This document shows positions 8,062 to 14,560 of a stretch of DNA of 14,560 nt, piece by piece (within the stretch, counting starts at the first letter, position 1; the number at the start of each line of letters is the position of its first letter). The position numbers were made by a program, and so were the translations under genes. Location: contig JAJNBR010000062.1 in NCBI GenBank assembly GCA_021156265.1, positions 1-14,560 on the forward strand. The letters are read 5' to 3'. This stretch comes from Flavipsychrobacter sp. (lineage in GTDB: Bacteria; Bacteroidota; Bacteroidia; Chitinophagales; Chitinophagaceae). The notes beneath the pieces are model-generated. The model was not told the origin of the DNA, ran no database searches, and worked only from the letters and a program-made list of their open reading frames with translations.

Positions 8062-8193
8062 ATGAAAAAAACCTTCCTGATATTGTCTGAGGTACTACCG
8101 GCTCAAACCGGTACCGGACACGGGTTTTTTGCTGGGACCATGGATGTTTCAGTTTTTTGTTCCCGCCCCACTTCCTTTTGGGTGCGACGTTGA
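8062..8193 (+). CDS. Possible 43-codon leader ORF ahead of the arginine operon
   Basis: An ATG followed by a run of Lys codons opens a 43-codon frame ending in TGA at 8191-8193. The product starts MKKTFLILSEVLPAQTG and ends FWVRR, with two adjacent Arg codons (CGA CGT) just before the stop and a third Arg codon eight positions from the end. It lies about 38 bases after the expected transcription start and spans the hairpins and T6 tract of the leader. A leader peptide that senses arginine is one reading. A chance ORF, or a decayed secreted-protein start, is equally possible, because the peptide matches no family I know. Confidence 0.25.
   Translation: MKKTFLILSEVLPAQTGTGHGFFAGTMDVSVFCSRPTSFWVRR
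8091..8130 (+). promoter_or_regulatory. Overlapping inverted repeats followed by a T6 tract (attenuator-like)
   Basis: TACCGG (8096-8101) and CCGGTA (8108-8113) form a perfect 6-bp stem with a CTCAAA loop. The same bases can take part in competing pairings: GGTAC (8091-8095) with GTACC (8111-8115), and AAACC (8105-8109) with GGTTT (8123-8127), the last running into T6 (8125-8130). CCGGTACCGG (8108-8117) is itself palindromic. Mutually exclusive stems beside a T-run, inside a leader before a biosynthetic operon, suggest transcription attenuation. The terminator stem is short and weak, so this is only a candidate. Confidence 0.3.
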
Positions 8194-8222
8194 TACTCAC
8201 TTATTCCAACGGTAACTGACTG

Positions 8223-8249
8223 TTGAAGAGATCCGGCATGGATCTTCAA
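8223..8249 (+). promoter_or_regulatory. Bulged 10-bp hairpin in the arginine operon leader
   Basis: TTGAA (8223-8227) and GATCC (8230-8234) pair with GGATC (8240-8244) and TTCAA (8245-8249). The result is a 10-bp stem with a two-base GA bulge and a GGCAT loop. No T-tract follows, so it is not a terminator. It is the strongest secondary structure in the leader. Confidence 0.45.
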
Positions 8250-8263
8250 AATCGTATGTGTTA

Positions 8264-8282
8264 GCTGTGTTATAAGCACAGC
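8264..8282 (+). promoter_or_regulatory. 6-bp hairpin just upstream of the GNAT start
   Basis: GCTGTG (8264-8269) and CACAGC (8277-8282) form a perfect stem with a seven-base loop TTATAAG, ending 29 bases before the GNAT ATG. It is close enough to affect ribosome access, or the dyad could be a repressor site. There is no further support for either. Confidence 0.3.
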
Positions 8283-8311
8283 AATGGTATCTGCATTTAA
8301 CATTTTAGAAA

Positions 8312-8974
8312 ATGAACGCAAACTTCATCGTAATGGTGGCCGATGGCTGCCACAAGGGGTATGCCAGCGCTATTTGCGAAGAAATGTCTTCTTCTGCAAA
8401 AGCCCGTGGCACCGGCATAGCACGCCGCACCCCGGAATACCTTGCTGACAAAATGCTGGAAGGCAAGGCTGTGATCGCTTTGACAACCGATGGCCGGTGG
8501 GCCGGGTTCTGCTATATAGAAACATGGAGCCATGATGAATATGTAGCTAACTCCGGGCTCATTGTAGCGCCTGAGTTCAGGAAGAGCGGACTCGCCAAAC
8601 AGATCAAGCAAAAGATATTCGAACTGAGCAGGACCAAATATCCTGATGCAAAAATATTCGGGCTGACCACCGGCCTTGCAGTGATGAAGATCAACAGCGA
8701 TCTCGGTTACGAGCCTGTAACTTATTCAGAGCTCACCCAGGATGATGCATTTTGGGCAGGTTGCAAAAGCTGTGTGAACTTTGATATACTGATGAGCAAA
8801 GACAGGAAGAACTGCCTCTGCACTGCCATGCTGTACGATCCGCAGGACCATTACAAGCCGGTAGAAACAGCTGCGCAGTTCAGCAAAAAAGCGAAGGCTC
8901 ACGAGCGCCTGCTGAATATTAAAAAGAGCCGGTTCCTAAAACACTTCCTTAAAAAACAAACACAAAAAGTATAA
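8312..8974 (+). CDS. GNAT-family N-acyltransferase, probable N-acyl(succinyl)glutamate synthase of arginine synthesis
   Basis: The 220-residue product has the GNAT acyl-CoA binding signature: strand SGLIVAPEF leading into RKSGLA (90-95), the R/Q-x-x-G-x-G/A loop, then helix KQIKQKIFELS. A second half with GCKSCVNFDIL (Cys151, Cys154) and NCLCTAMLYDP (Cys168, Cys170) is typical of the Bacteroidota members of this group; the four cysteines could bind metal. It heads an otherwise complete arginine gene set that lacks argA or argJ, so the natural role is acylating glutamate in the first step. To my recollection a Bacteroides homolog has been proposed as the succinylglutamate synthase. The ATG at 8312 is fixed by an in-frame TAG two codons upstream. 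The argG start follows the stop after three bases. Product class is secure; the substrate is inferred from context. Confidence 0.85.
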   Translation: MNANFIVMVADGCHKGYASAICEEMSSSAKARGTGIARRTPEYLADKMLEGKAVIALTTDGRWAGFCYIETWSHDEYVANSGLIVAPEFRKSGLAKQIKQKIFELSRTKYPDAKIFGLTTGLAVMKINSDLGYEPVTYSELTQDDAFWAGCKSCVNFDILMSKDRKNCLCTAMLYDPQDHYKPVETAAQFSKKAKAHERLLNIKKSRFLKHFLKKQTQKV

Positions 8975-8977
8975 GCG

Positions 8978-10186
8978 ATGAAAAAAATAGTACTCGCCTA
9001 TAGTGGCGGCCTCGATACAACTTACTGCGCGGTACACTTGTCGCAGGCTGGTTATGAAGTGCACGCTGTAACCATACAAACCGGTGGCTTTTCCAACGAA
9101 GAGCTGCAGGAAATAGAAAATCGCGCGCATGCGTTGGGCATTGCATCCTTCAAGCTGATAGATGTAACACAGCATTACTATGATAGCTGCATCAAATACC
9201 TGGTTTTCGGCAACGTGCTGAAAAATAATGTGTACCCACTGAGCGTAAGCGCAGAGCGCATGGTGCAAGCCATGGCTATTGCTGATTACGCAAAACTGAT
9301 CGGCGCGGATTACGTAGCACACGGCAGCACAGGTGCAGGTAATGACCAGGTGCGTTTCGACATGGTGTTCCAGGCATTGATACCCGGCGTGACGATTATC
9401 ACACCTATTAGAGAACAGAAACTAAGTCGCGAAGAAGAGATCAGCTTTCTAAAAGCAAATGGCGTAGCATTCAATTTTGAAAAAGCACAATACAGCATCA
9501 ACAAAGGACTTTGGGGCACATCGGTTGGCGGCAAAGAAACACTCACCAGCCACCAGTACCTGCCGGAAGCTGCATGGCCAACGCAAGTAACAGAACAAGC
9601 ACCACGTGATATAGTGCTGCACTTCGAAAAAGGTGAGCTATGCGGCATCGACGATGAATTGAACATGTATCCGGTTACTGCCATTCAGCAATTGCAATCA
9701 ATTGCGCAGCCTTACGGTATAGGCCGCGACATTCACGTTGGTGACACCATCATCGGCATTAAGGGTCGTGTTGGCTTTGAAGCTGCTGCACCAATTATCA
9801 TCATCAAGGCTCACCACCTGCTGGAAAAACACACACTCACTAAATGGCAACTGTATTGGAAAGAGCAACTTTCAGGATGGTATGGCAACTGGTTACACGA
9901 AGGCATGATGCTCGACCCTACCATGCGCAATATCGAATGCTTCCTTGACGACACACAGAAAAATGTTACTGGTAAAGTGTTTGTTACACTGCAGCCTTAT
10001 CATTTTACAGTGACAGGCGTCAATACGGCGCATGACCTCATGAACAATAAGTTTGGTGCGTATGGTGAAATGAATAATAGCTGGTCAGGTGATGACGTCA
10101 AGGGCTTCGCGAAGATCTTTGGCAACCAGGTATCTATTTACCATGCAGTAAACAACAGCCTAAACGAAGTAAGCAATGAACAATAA
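8978..10186 (+). CDS. argG: Argininosuccinate synthase
   Basis: ArgG joins citrulline and aspartate using ATP to give argininosuccinate, the penultimate step of arginine synthesis, in the cytosol. The 402-residue length matches the usual short type of about 400 residues. The N-terminal ATP-pyrophosphatase loop is LAYSGGLDTTY, with SGGLDT at 9-14. HGSTGAGNDQVRF at 115-127 is the aspartate/citrulline-binding segment, followed by a SREEEI segment, KGLWGTSVGG and the C-terminal DDTQKNVTGKVFV motif. The sequence is of the diverged Bacteroidota type but no key motif is missing. The gene starts three bases after the GNAT stop, and its last 11 bases overlap argC, a strong sign of coupled translation. 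The partner argininosuccinate lyase gene (argH) is not in the window and may lie further downstream. Confidence 0.95.
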   Translation: MKKIVLAYSGGLDTTYCAVHLSQAGYEVHAVTIQTGGFSNEELQEIENRAHALGIASFKLIDVTQHYYDSCIKYLVFGNVLKNNVYPLSVSAERMVQAMAIADYAKLIGADYVAHGSTGAGNDQVRFDMVFQALIPGVTIITPIREQKLSREEEISFLKANGVAFNFEKAQYSINKGLWGTSVGGKETLTSHQYLPEAAWPTQVTEQAPRDIVLHFEKGELCGIDDELNMYPVTAIQQLQSIAQPYGIGRDIHVGDTIIGIKGRVGFEAAAPIIIIKAHHLLEKHTLTKWQLYWKEQLSGWYGNWLHEGMMLDPTMRNIECFLDDTQKNVTGKVFVTLQPYHFTVTGVNTAHDLMNNKFGAYGEMNNSWSGDDVKGFAKIFGNQVSIYHAVNNSLNEVSNEQ

Positions 10187-11156
10187 GATACAAGCAGGCA
10201 TTATTGGCGGCGCCGGGTATACCGGCGGCGAAACACTGCGGCTGCTATTAAACCACCCGGATGTGGAACTGGCATTCGTGCATAGCCGGAGCAAGGCAGG
10301 ACAACCTGTGCATTCAGTGCATACGGATACGATAGGCGAAACCGAGTTGCTGTTTACTTCGGACGTCACTGACGCTGTTGATGTGGTTTTTCTGTGCGTG
10401 GGCCATGGAGAAGCGAAAGAACTGATGCAACAAACAAATCTCGCACCCCGTGTTAAGATCATCGACCTTTCCCAGGATCACAGGCTGGCTGTGAACGCAG
10501 AGATGGTAAACAGAAAGTTTGTGTACGGCCTGCCCGAAACAAACCGCGAACTGATTAAAAATGCAGACTCCATTGCTAATCCGGGCTGCTTTGCGACGGC
10601 AATTCAACTGGCAACGATTCCCCTGGCCGCTGCCGGGTTGATAAATGAGCTCCATGTAACAGGCATCACCGGATCTTCAGGTGCAGGGCAAAAACTGCAG
10701 CAAAGCAGTCACTTCACATGGAGGGCCAATAACATCGAAGCCTATAAAAGCCTGTCGCACCAGCACCTGGAAGAGATACACGAAACACTTCGTGCACTGC
10801 AACCAAATGCGCCACAGGTCAACTTCATGCCCTGGCGCGGTGACTTTACGCGTGGCATCTATGTCTCGGCCTATACAAAAACGGACAAAGGTATTGATGA
10901 ACTGACACAATTGTATAAAGATTACTACAGCACACATCCCTTTGTTGTGGTGTCAGAAAAAATGATCAACCTGAAGCAGGTGGTCAATACCAACAAATGC
11001 CTGTTACACCTTGAAAAGGCAGAGGGCAACGTGATCATTCATGCGGCTATCGACAACCTGCTAAAAGGTGCATCAGGACAGGCCGTGCAAAACATGAACT
11101 TGATGTTTGGTCTCGATGAAGCTACCGGGTTGAAACTAAAAGCGACGACTTTCTAA
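10176..11156 (+). CDS. argC: N-acyl-gamma-glutamyl-phosphate reductase
   Basis: ArgC reduces N-acyl-glutamyl phosphate to the semialdehyde with NADPH. The 326-residue protein begins with a Rossmann fold carrying GGAGYTGGE (11-19), the NADP-binding glycine loop. Catalytic Cys138 lies in NPGCFATAIQL, and the GSSGAG segment is at 166-171. His195 and His197 in SHQHLEEI fit the conserved substrate-binding histidine region, although the usual Pro-Glu-Ile is here Leu-Glu-Glu-Ile. The length is slightly below the roughly 340 residues of many homologs. The start overlaps the end of argG by 11 bases. In this operon the acyl group is probably succinyl rather than acetyl, judging from the transcarbamylase. 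Confidence 0.94.
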   Translation: MNNKIQAGIIGGAGYTGGETLRLLLNHPDVELAFVHSRSKAGQPVHSVHTDTIGETELLFTSDVTDAVDVVFLCVGHGEAKELMQQTNLAPRVKIIDLSQDHRLAVNAEMVNRKFVYGLPETNRELIKNADSIANPGCFATAIQLATIPLAAAGLINELHVTGITGSSGAGQKLQQSSHFTWRANNIEAYKSLSHQHLEEIHETLRALQPNAPQVNFMPWRGDFTRGIYVSAYTKTDKGIDELTQLYKDYYSTHPFVVVSEKMINLKQVVNTNKCLLHLEKAEGNVIIHAAIDNLLKGASGQAVQNMNLMFGLDEATGLKLKATTF

Positions 11157-11168
11157 AAAACTTATACG

Positions 11169-12317
11169 ATGAATCTATTTGACGTATACCCATTGAACAA
11201 CATAACCATCACTAAAGCACAAGGCTCTTATGTTTGGGACAATGAAGACAGGAAATACCTGGATATGTATGGAGGTCATGCTGTTATTTCCATAGGGCAT
11301 ACTCATCCGCATTTTGTAAACCGATTGAAAGAACAATTGGACCAGATCGCCTTCTACTCCAACTCTATACAAATACCATTGCAACACCAGCTTGCTAAAA
11401 AGCTGGGCGAAGTATCAGGAAAGAGCGACTACCAGTTATTCCTTTGCAACTCGGGTGCAGAAGCGAATGAGAACGCAATTAAACTCGCGTCCTTTCACAC
11501 AGGCAGAAAGAAGATTGTAGCTTTTTCAAAAGGTTTTCATGGCCGTACATCGCTGGCAGTTGCCGCTACCGATAACGCTACGATCATCGCTCCCGTAAAT
11601 GCAACCGACAACGTGGTGTTTCTTCCCTTCAACGACGTGAACGCGTTGACGGAATACTTTAACAAGGAAGGCAACGAAACGGCGGCAGTGATAGTAGAAG
11701 CCATACAGGGTGTCGGCGGAATCAACGTTGCCAGCGATGAATTCGTGCAAGCTATTCGTACATGCTGCAACAACTATGACGCAGTCTGCATAGCCGACGA
11801 GGTACGCTACGGACGCACCGGCAAGTTTTTCGCTTTCGACCATTCAGGTGTTGAAGCTGATATTTATACTATGGCCAAAGGGATGGGTAATGGCTTCCCT
11901 GTGGGAGGTATCGCTATTGCTCCGCATATCAAGCCGAAGCATGGTATGCTGGGCACAACATTTGGCGGCAACCACCTTGCCTGTGCTGCAGCGCTCGCAG
12001 TGCTGGAAGTGATAGTGGACGAAAACCTATTGCAACAAGCCGAGCAAAACGGGAATTACCTGATGACAAAACTGTCGGCCATAGATGAACTTAAGAACAT
12101 ACGAGGTCGGGGCCTTATGATAGGATTCGATGTGGCAGGTGAGCATGCCACATTGCGCAAAGAGCTACTCAGCAAGCACCACATATTTACAGGCGAAGCA
12201 AAACCCAACGTGATCAGGTTGCTGCCTGCGCTGAATATATCGCTGGCAGATATTGATGCATTTATAGACAAAACCAAAACAGCTCTTGCTGAATTAACAC
12301 TTTCAACCGTAGGCTAA
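11169..12317 (+). CDS. argD: N-acyl-ornithine aminotransferase (class III, PLP) with shortened DEVQ loop
   Basis: ArgD transfers the amino group of glutamate to N-acyl-glutamate semialdehyde, giving N-acyl-ornithine. The 382-residue protein shows NSGAEANENAIKLA (94-107), KGFHGRTSLA (121-130), the PLP Schiff-base Lys237 in TMAKGMGNGFP, and LGTTFGGNHLACAAA. One oddity is clear: the class III signature DEVQ-x-G-x-GRTG reads DEVRYGRTG here (210-218). Two residues are missing, and the Gln that normally contacts the cofactor is replaced by Arg213 or lost. Asp210, which pairs with the PLP ring nitrogen, is kept, and the frame is intact on both sides. The gene starts 12 bases after argC and its stop shares one base with the argF' start (TAATG). 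Whether the enzyme is active with this loop is open. Confidence 0.9.
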   Translation: MNLFDVYPLNNITITKAQGSYVWDNEDRKYLDMYGGHAVISIGHTHPHFVNRLKEQLDQIAFYSNSIQIPLQHQLAKKLGEVSGKSDYQLFLCNSGAEANENAIKLASFHTGRKKIVAFSKGFHGRTSLAVAATDNATIIAPVNATDNVVFLPFNDVNALTEYFNKEGNETAAVIVEAIQGVGGINVASDEFVQAIRTCCNNYDAVCIADEVRYGRTGKFFAFDHSGVEADIYTMAKGMGNGFPVGGIAIAPHIKPKHGMLGTTFGGNHLACAAALAVLEVIVDENLLQQAEQNGNYLMTKLSAIDELKNIRGRGLMIGFDVAGEHATLRKELLSKHHIFTGEAKPNVIRLLPALNISLADIDAFIDKTKTALAELTLSTVG

Positions 12318-13267
12318 TGCAGCATTTTACTTCAGTTCATGATGTCCCGGCAATCGATATGCTCGTAAAAAAAGCGATCGAATACAAAGCCACTCCTTTG
12401 AGAGATGTTGTCTTGGGGACAGGCAAGCGCATAGGATTGCTATTCATGAATCCCAGCATGCGTACGCGCCTCAGCACCCAGATAGCAGCAAAAAACCTGG
12501 GCATGGACGCTATTGTATTCAATATCGATAAAGAAGGCTGGGCACTGGAACTTGAAGCGGGTGCGGTGATGAACGGAACCACAGTAGAACACATAAAAGA
12601 TGCTGCGCCTGTTCTAGGCAGCTACTTTGATATACTTTGCGTTCGCTCTTTCCCGGGATTACAGGACAGGGAAGCAGACTATAGCGAAGCCATGCTCAAT
12701 GCACTGAAAAAATATACTGGCATCCCAATAGTAAGTCTTGAAAGTGCAACCCTACACCCGCTACAGAGCCTGGCAGACGTCGTGACCATACACGAAACAT
12801 TTAAAGAAAAACGCAAACCCAAAGTCGTGATGACATGGGCACCGCATATTAAAGCGCTCCCCCAGTGCGTAGCCAACTCATTCGCCGAGTGGACCAATGC
12901 CTGGGGTAAAGCAGAATTCGTCATCACCCACCCAGAGGGTTATGAGCTGGACACCCGTTACACAAGCGGCGCCACTATAGAATATGACCGTCAAAAAGCA
13001 TTGCAGGACGCTGACTATATCTATGTGAAGAACTGGAGCGCATACAATGACTATGGCAAGGTATTGAGCACCGACAAAAATTGGATGCCCACAGCGGCAG
13101 ACCTGCTGTCAACAAACAATGCATCGATCATGCACTGCCTGCCCGTGCGCCGCAATGTAGAACTATCTGACGAACTGCTCGACAGCAAAAACAGCCTGGT
13201 AACCCAACAGGCAGGTAACAGGGTTTGGGCGGCACAGGCAGTATTGGCAGAACTTCTAAAACAGTAA
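12317..13267 (+). CDS. argF': N-succinylornithine carbamoyltransferase (argF' type)
   Basis: This enzyme moves the carbamoyl group of carbamoyl phosphate to N-acylated ornithine, giving N-acyl-citrulline. The 316-residue sequence has the carbamoyl-phosphate motif SMRTR (47-51), HPLQ (147-150) and HCLPVRR (273-279), and the long VMTWAPHIKALPQ segment typical of the acyl-ornithine enzymes of Xanthomonas and Bacteroides rather than ordinary OTCase (DxxxSMG). The specificity position, Glu92 in Xanthomonas AOTCase and Pro90 in Bacteroides SOTCase, is Val90 here, in GTTVEH. Published mutagenesis, as I recall it, turned AOTCase into SOTCase by E92V among other changes, so succinylornithine is the predicted substrate. 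The start overlaps the argD stop by one base, and argB follows after two bases. Confidence 0.92.
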   Translation: MQHFTSVHDVPAIDMLVKKAIEYKATPLRDVVLGTGKRIGLLFMNPSMRTRLSTQIAAKNLGMDAIVFNIDKEGWALELEAGAVMNGTTVEHIKDAAPVLGSYFDILCVRSFPGLQDREADYSEAMLNALKKYTGIPIVSLESATLHPLQSLADVVTIHETFKEKRKPKVVMTWAPHIKALPQCVANSFAEWTNAWGKAEFVITHPEGYELDTRYTSGATIEYDRQKALQDADYIYVKNWSAYNDYGKVLSTDKNWMPTAADLLSTNNASIMHCLPVRRNVELSDELLDSKNSLVTQQAGNRVWAAQAVLAELLKQ

Positions 13268-13269
13268 CG

Positions 13270-14055
13270 ATGGAACAACTGATCGTAGTAAAAATAGGCG
13301 GTGGAATAATTGATGATACGGCAACGCTTGCATCGTTCCTTCACTCATTTGCAACCATACACGAAAAGAAAATACTGGTACACGGTGGTGGTAAGATCGC
13401 AACGTCCATAGGTGAAAAGCTAGGTGTAGAATCGAAATACCATAATGGCCGCCGAATTACCGACGTCGAAACGCTGGACCTGGTGACTATGGTATATGGT
13501 GGTCTTGTAAACAAGAAGATCGTTGCATCATTGCAGACGCTGCAATGCAATGCAATTGGTCTTACCGGCGCTGATGGCAACCTGTTATCAGCAGATCAGC
13601 GGCCTGTCGGTGAAGTGGATTTTGGTTTCGTGGGTGATATAAAAAAAGATGGTGTCAATGCACAGTGGCTGCAGCAACTATTGAACAGCAGATTAACACC
13701 GGTACTGGCCCCGCTGACACATAACGGTAATGGGACGTTGCTGAACACCAATGCTGACACCATAGCGCAGAAAATAGCAGAGGCCATGGCAGCTGTAATG
13801 CCCGTCAAGCTAATCTACTGTTTCGACAAGAAGGGATTACTGTCAGATGTAAACAACGATTCATCTGTAATTACCAACATAAGCGAAGCAACATACAACG
13901 AGCTGAAAACAAATGGTACCATATCGGGTGGTATGATACCGAAGGTGGAAAATGCATTGGCCGCCATCAAAACAAATGTTTCCAAAGTGGTTATCGGGCA
14001 CGCAGACGACCTGCATGACCTGATAGCCGGCAAAACAGGAACACAGATACAATGA
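13270..14055 (+). CDS. argB: N-acylglutamate kinase
   Basis: ArgB phosphorylates N-acylglutamate with ATP, the second step of the pathway. The 261-residue amino-acid-kinase fold protein shows VKIGGG (7-12, Lys8), VHGGGKIATSI (37-47), GRRITD (60-65), YGGLVNKKIV (76-85), GLTGADGNLL (97-106), GFVGDI (119-124), LLNTNADTIAQKIA (157-170) and GGMIPKVENAL (220-230, Lys225). I chose the ATG at 13270, two bases after the argF' stop. An in-frame ATG at 13225 would add 15 residues read from inside argF' that match nothing in the family. The protein begins directly at the first beta strand, so it lacks the N-terminal helix seen in arginine-inhibited ArgB. The stop overlaps the next start as ATGA. Confidence 0.94.
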   Translation: MEQLIVVKIGGGIIDDTATLASFLHSFATIHEKKILVHGGGKIATSIGEKLGVESKYHNGRRITDVETLDLVTMVYGGLVNKKIVASLQTLQCNAIGLTGADGNLLSADQRPVGEVDFGFVGDIKKDGVNAQWLQQLLNSRLTPVLAPLTHNGNGTLLNTNADTIAQKIAEAMAAVMPVKLIYCFDKKGLLSDVNNDSSVITNISEATYNELKTNGTISGGMIPKVENALAAIKTNVSKVVIGHADDLHDLIAGKTGTQIQ

Positions 14056-14560
14056 GCGATAAATCAGTCAATGAATTATACAGTGAAGCAGTGCAGCTAT
14101 TAAAAGAGCTGATCGCTATTCCTTCGTTCAGCAAAGAGGAACAAGGGACAGCTGCATTACTGCACACCTTTCTTCAAGGCAAAGGCATACCCGCAAAAAA
14201 GCTGATGAACAATGTATGGACATGTAACCTACATTTCGATCCGGCAAAACCCACACTGCTGCTGAATTCGCACCACGACACGGTGCGGCCTAATGCCGGC
14301 TATACCAAAGATCCTTTCAAACCGGTTGAACAAGAAGGAAAACTATATGGACTGGGTAGTAACGATGCAGGTGCGAGCCTGGTGGCTCTCCTAGCTACAT
14401 TCCTGCATTTTTATGATCGCACAGACATGCAGTACAACTTCGTACTTGCAGCCTCAGCGGAAGAAGAGATATCCGGCAAAAATGGCATTGAACGCCTGTT
14501 GCCTGAATTAGGGAAAATAACCGCTGCCATCGTAGGTGAACCTACTGAGATGAATATGGC
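14052..14560 (+). CDS. argE: M20-family deacylase, ArgE-like N-acyl-citrulline/ornithine hydrolase (3' end beyond window)
   Basis: The first 169 full codons of a zinc peptidase of family M20 are present; the frame is open at the window end. Metal and catalytic motifs are in order: SHHDTV with His74 and Asp76, GLGSNDAG with bridging Asp105, SAEEEISG with Glu138 (general base) and Glu139 (zinc ligand), and VGEPT with Glu163. Family members are about 350-380 residues long, so roughly half is missing. The ATG overlaps the argB stop by four bases (ATGA). In a pathway whose transcarbamylase uses acylated ornithine, this enzyme should remove the acyl group from N-acyl-citrulline to give citrulline for ArgG. 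The succinyl or acetyl preference cannot be read from this part. The assignment rests on motifs plus operon context. Confidence 0.88.
   Translation, partial: MSDKSVNELYSEAVQLLKELIAIPSFSKEEQGTAALLHTFLQGKGIPAKKLMNNVWTCNLHFDPAKPTLLLNSHHDTVRPNAGYTKDPFKPVEQEGKLYGLGSNDAGASLVALLATFLHFYDRTDMQYNFVLAASAEEEISGKNGIERLLPELGKITAAIVGEPTEMNM

Noticed and set aside
13225..13269. Upstream in-frame ATG for argB inside argF'
   Set aside because: It would add 15 residues unlike any ArgB N-terminus. The ATG at 13270, two bases after the argF' stop, fits the family and the operon spacing.
1..14560. CRISPR arrays, tRNA or rRNA genes, insertion sequences, attachment sites
   Set aside because: No regularly spaced direct repeats, cloverleaf-like segments, transposase motifs or long terminal inverted repeats were seen by eye on either strand.

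Overview
The window looks like chromosomal DNA of a Bacteroidota bacterium, probably close to the Chitinophagaceae. The signs are the protein sequences, candidate promoters resembling the TTG / TAnnTTTG type rather than TTGACA / TATAAT, and an arginine operon of the Bacteroidota kind (transcarbamylase acting on an N-acylated ornithine, with a GNAT gene at its head). The taxon is inferred by eye from protein resemblance, not from a search.

The left half (1-7918) is the edge of an extracellular contractile injection system (eCIS, PVC/Afp-like) locus. Two genes run leftward: a DUF4255/Pvc16-like tube-end protein (589-1173), then an unrecognised protein cut by the window edge (1-511). From the same short divergent spacer a rightward unit starts: a CIS tape-measure-family protein (1302-2750), an overlapping Pvc15/Afp15-like AAA+ ATPase (2744-4090), and a 1254-residue multidomain protein (4154-7918). 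That last protein has an eCIS-core (DUF4157) head with an HELTH motif, a long hydrophobic helical middle, and a C-terminal part that looks like a beta-beta-alpha-metal DNA/RNA nuclease followed by a helix-hairpin-helix and a basic tail. It is the best candidate for the injected toxin. Sheath, tube, baseplate and spike genes are not in the window and presumably lie to the left.

Bases 7919-8311 hold no confident gene. They carry a candidate promoter, a possible 43-codon leader ORF, and several inverted repeats including one beside a T6 tract. The stretch looks like a regulatory leader for what follows.

The right part (8312-14560) is a tightly packed arginine biosynthesis operon in the order GNAT acyltransferase, argG, argC, argD, argF', argB, argE-like (cut by the window end). 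Gaps are 3 and 12 bases, or stop/start overlaps. Together the enzymes take glutamate through N-acyl-glutamate, its phosphate and semialdehyde, N-acyl-ornithine and N-acyl-citrulline to citrulline and argininosuccinate. Only argH and carbamoyl-phosphate synthase are absent from view. The transcarbamylase has Val at the residue that separates acetyl- from succinyl-ornithine enzymes, which points to N-succinylated intermediates. ArgD is two residues short in its PLP-binding DEVQ loop and lacks the usual Gln.
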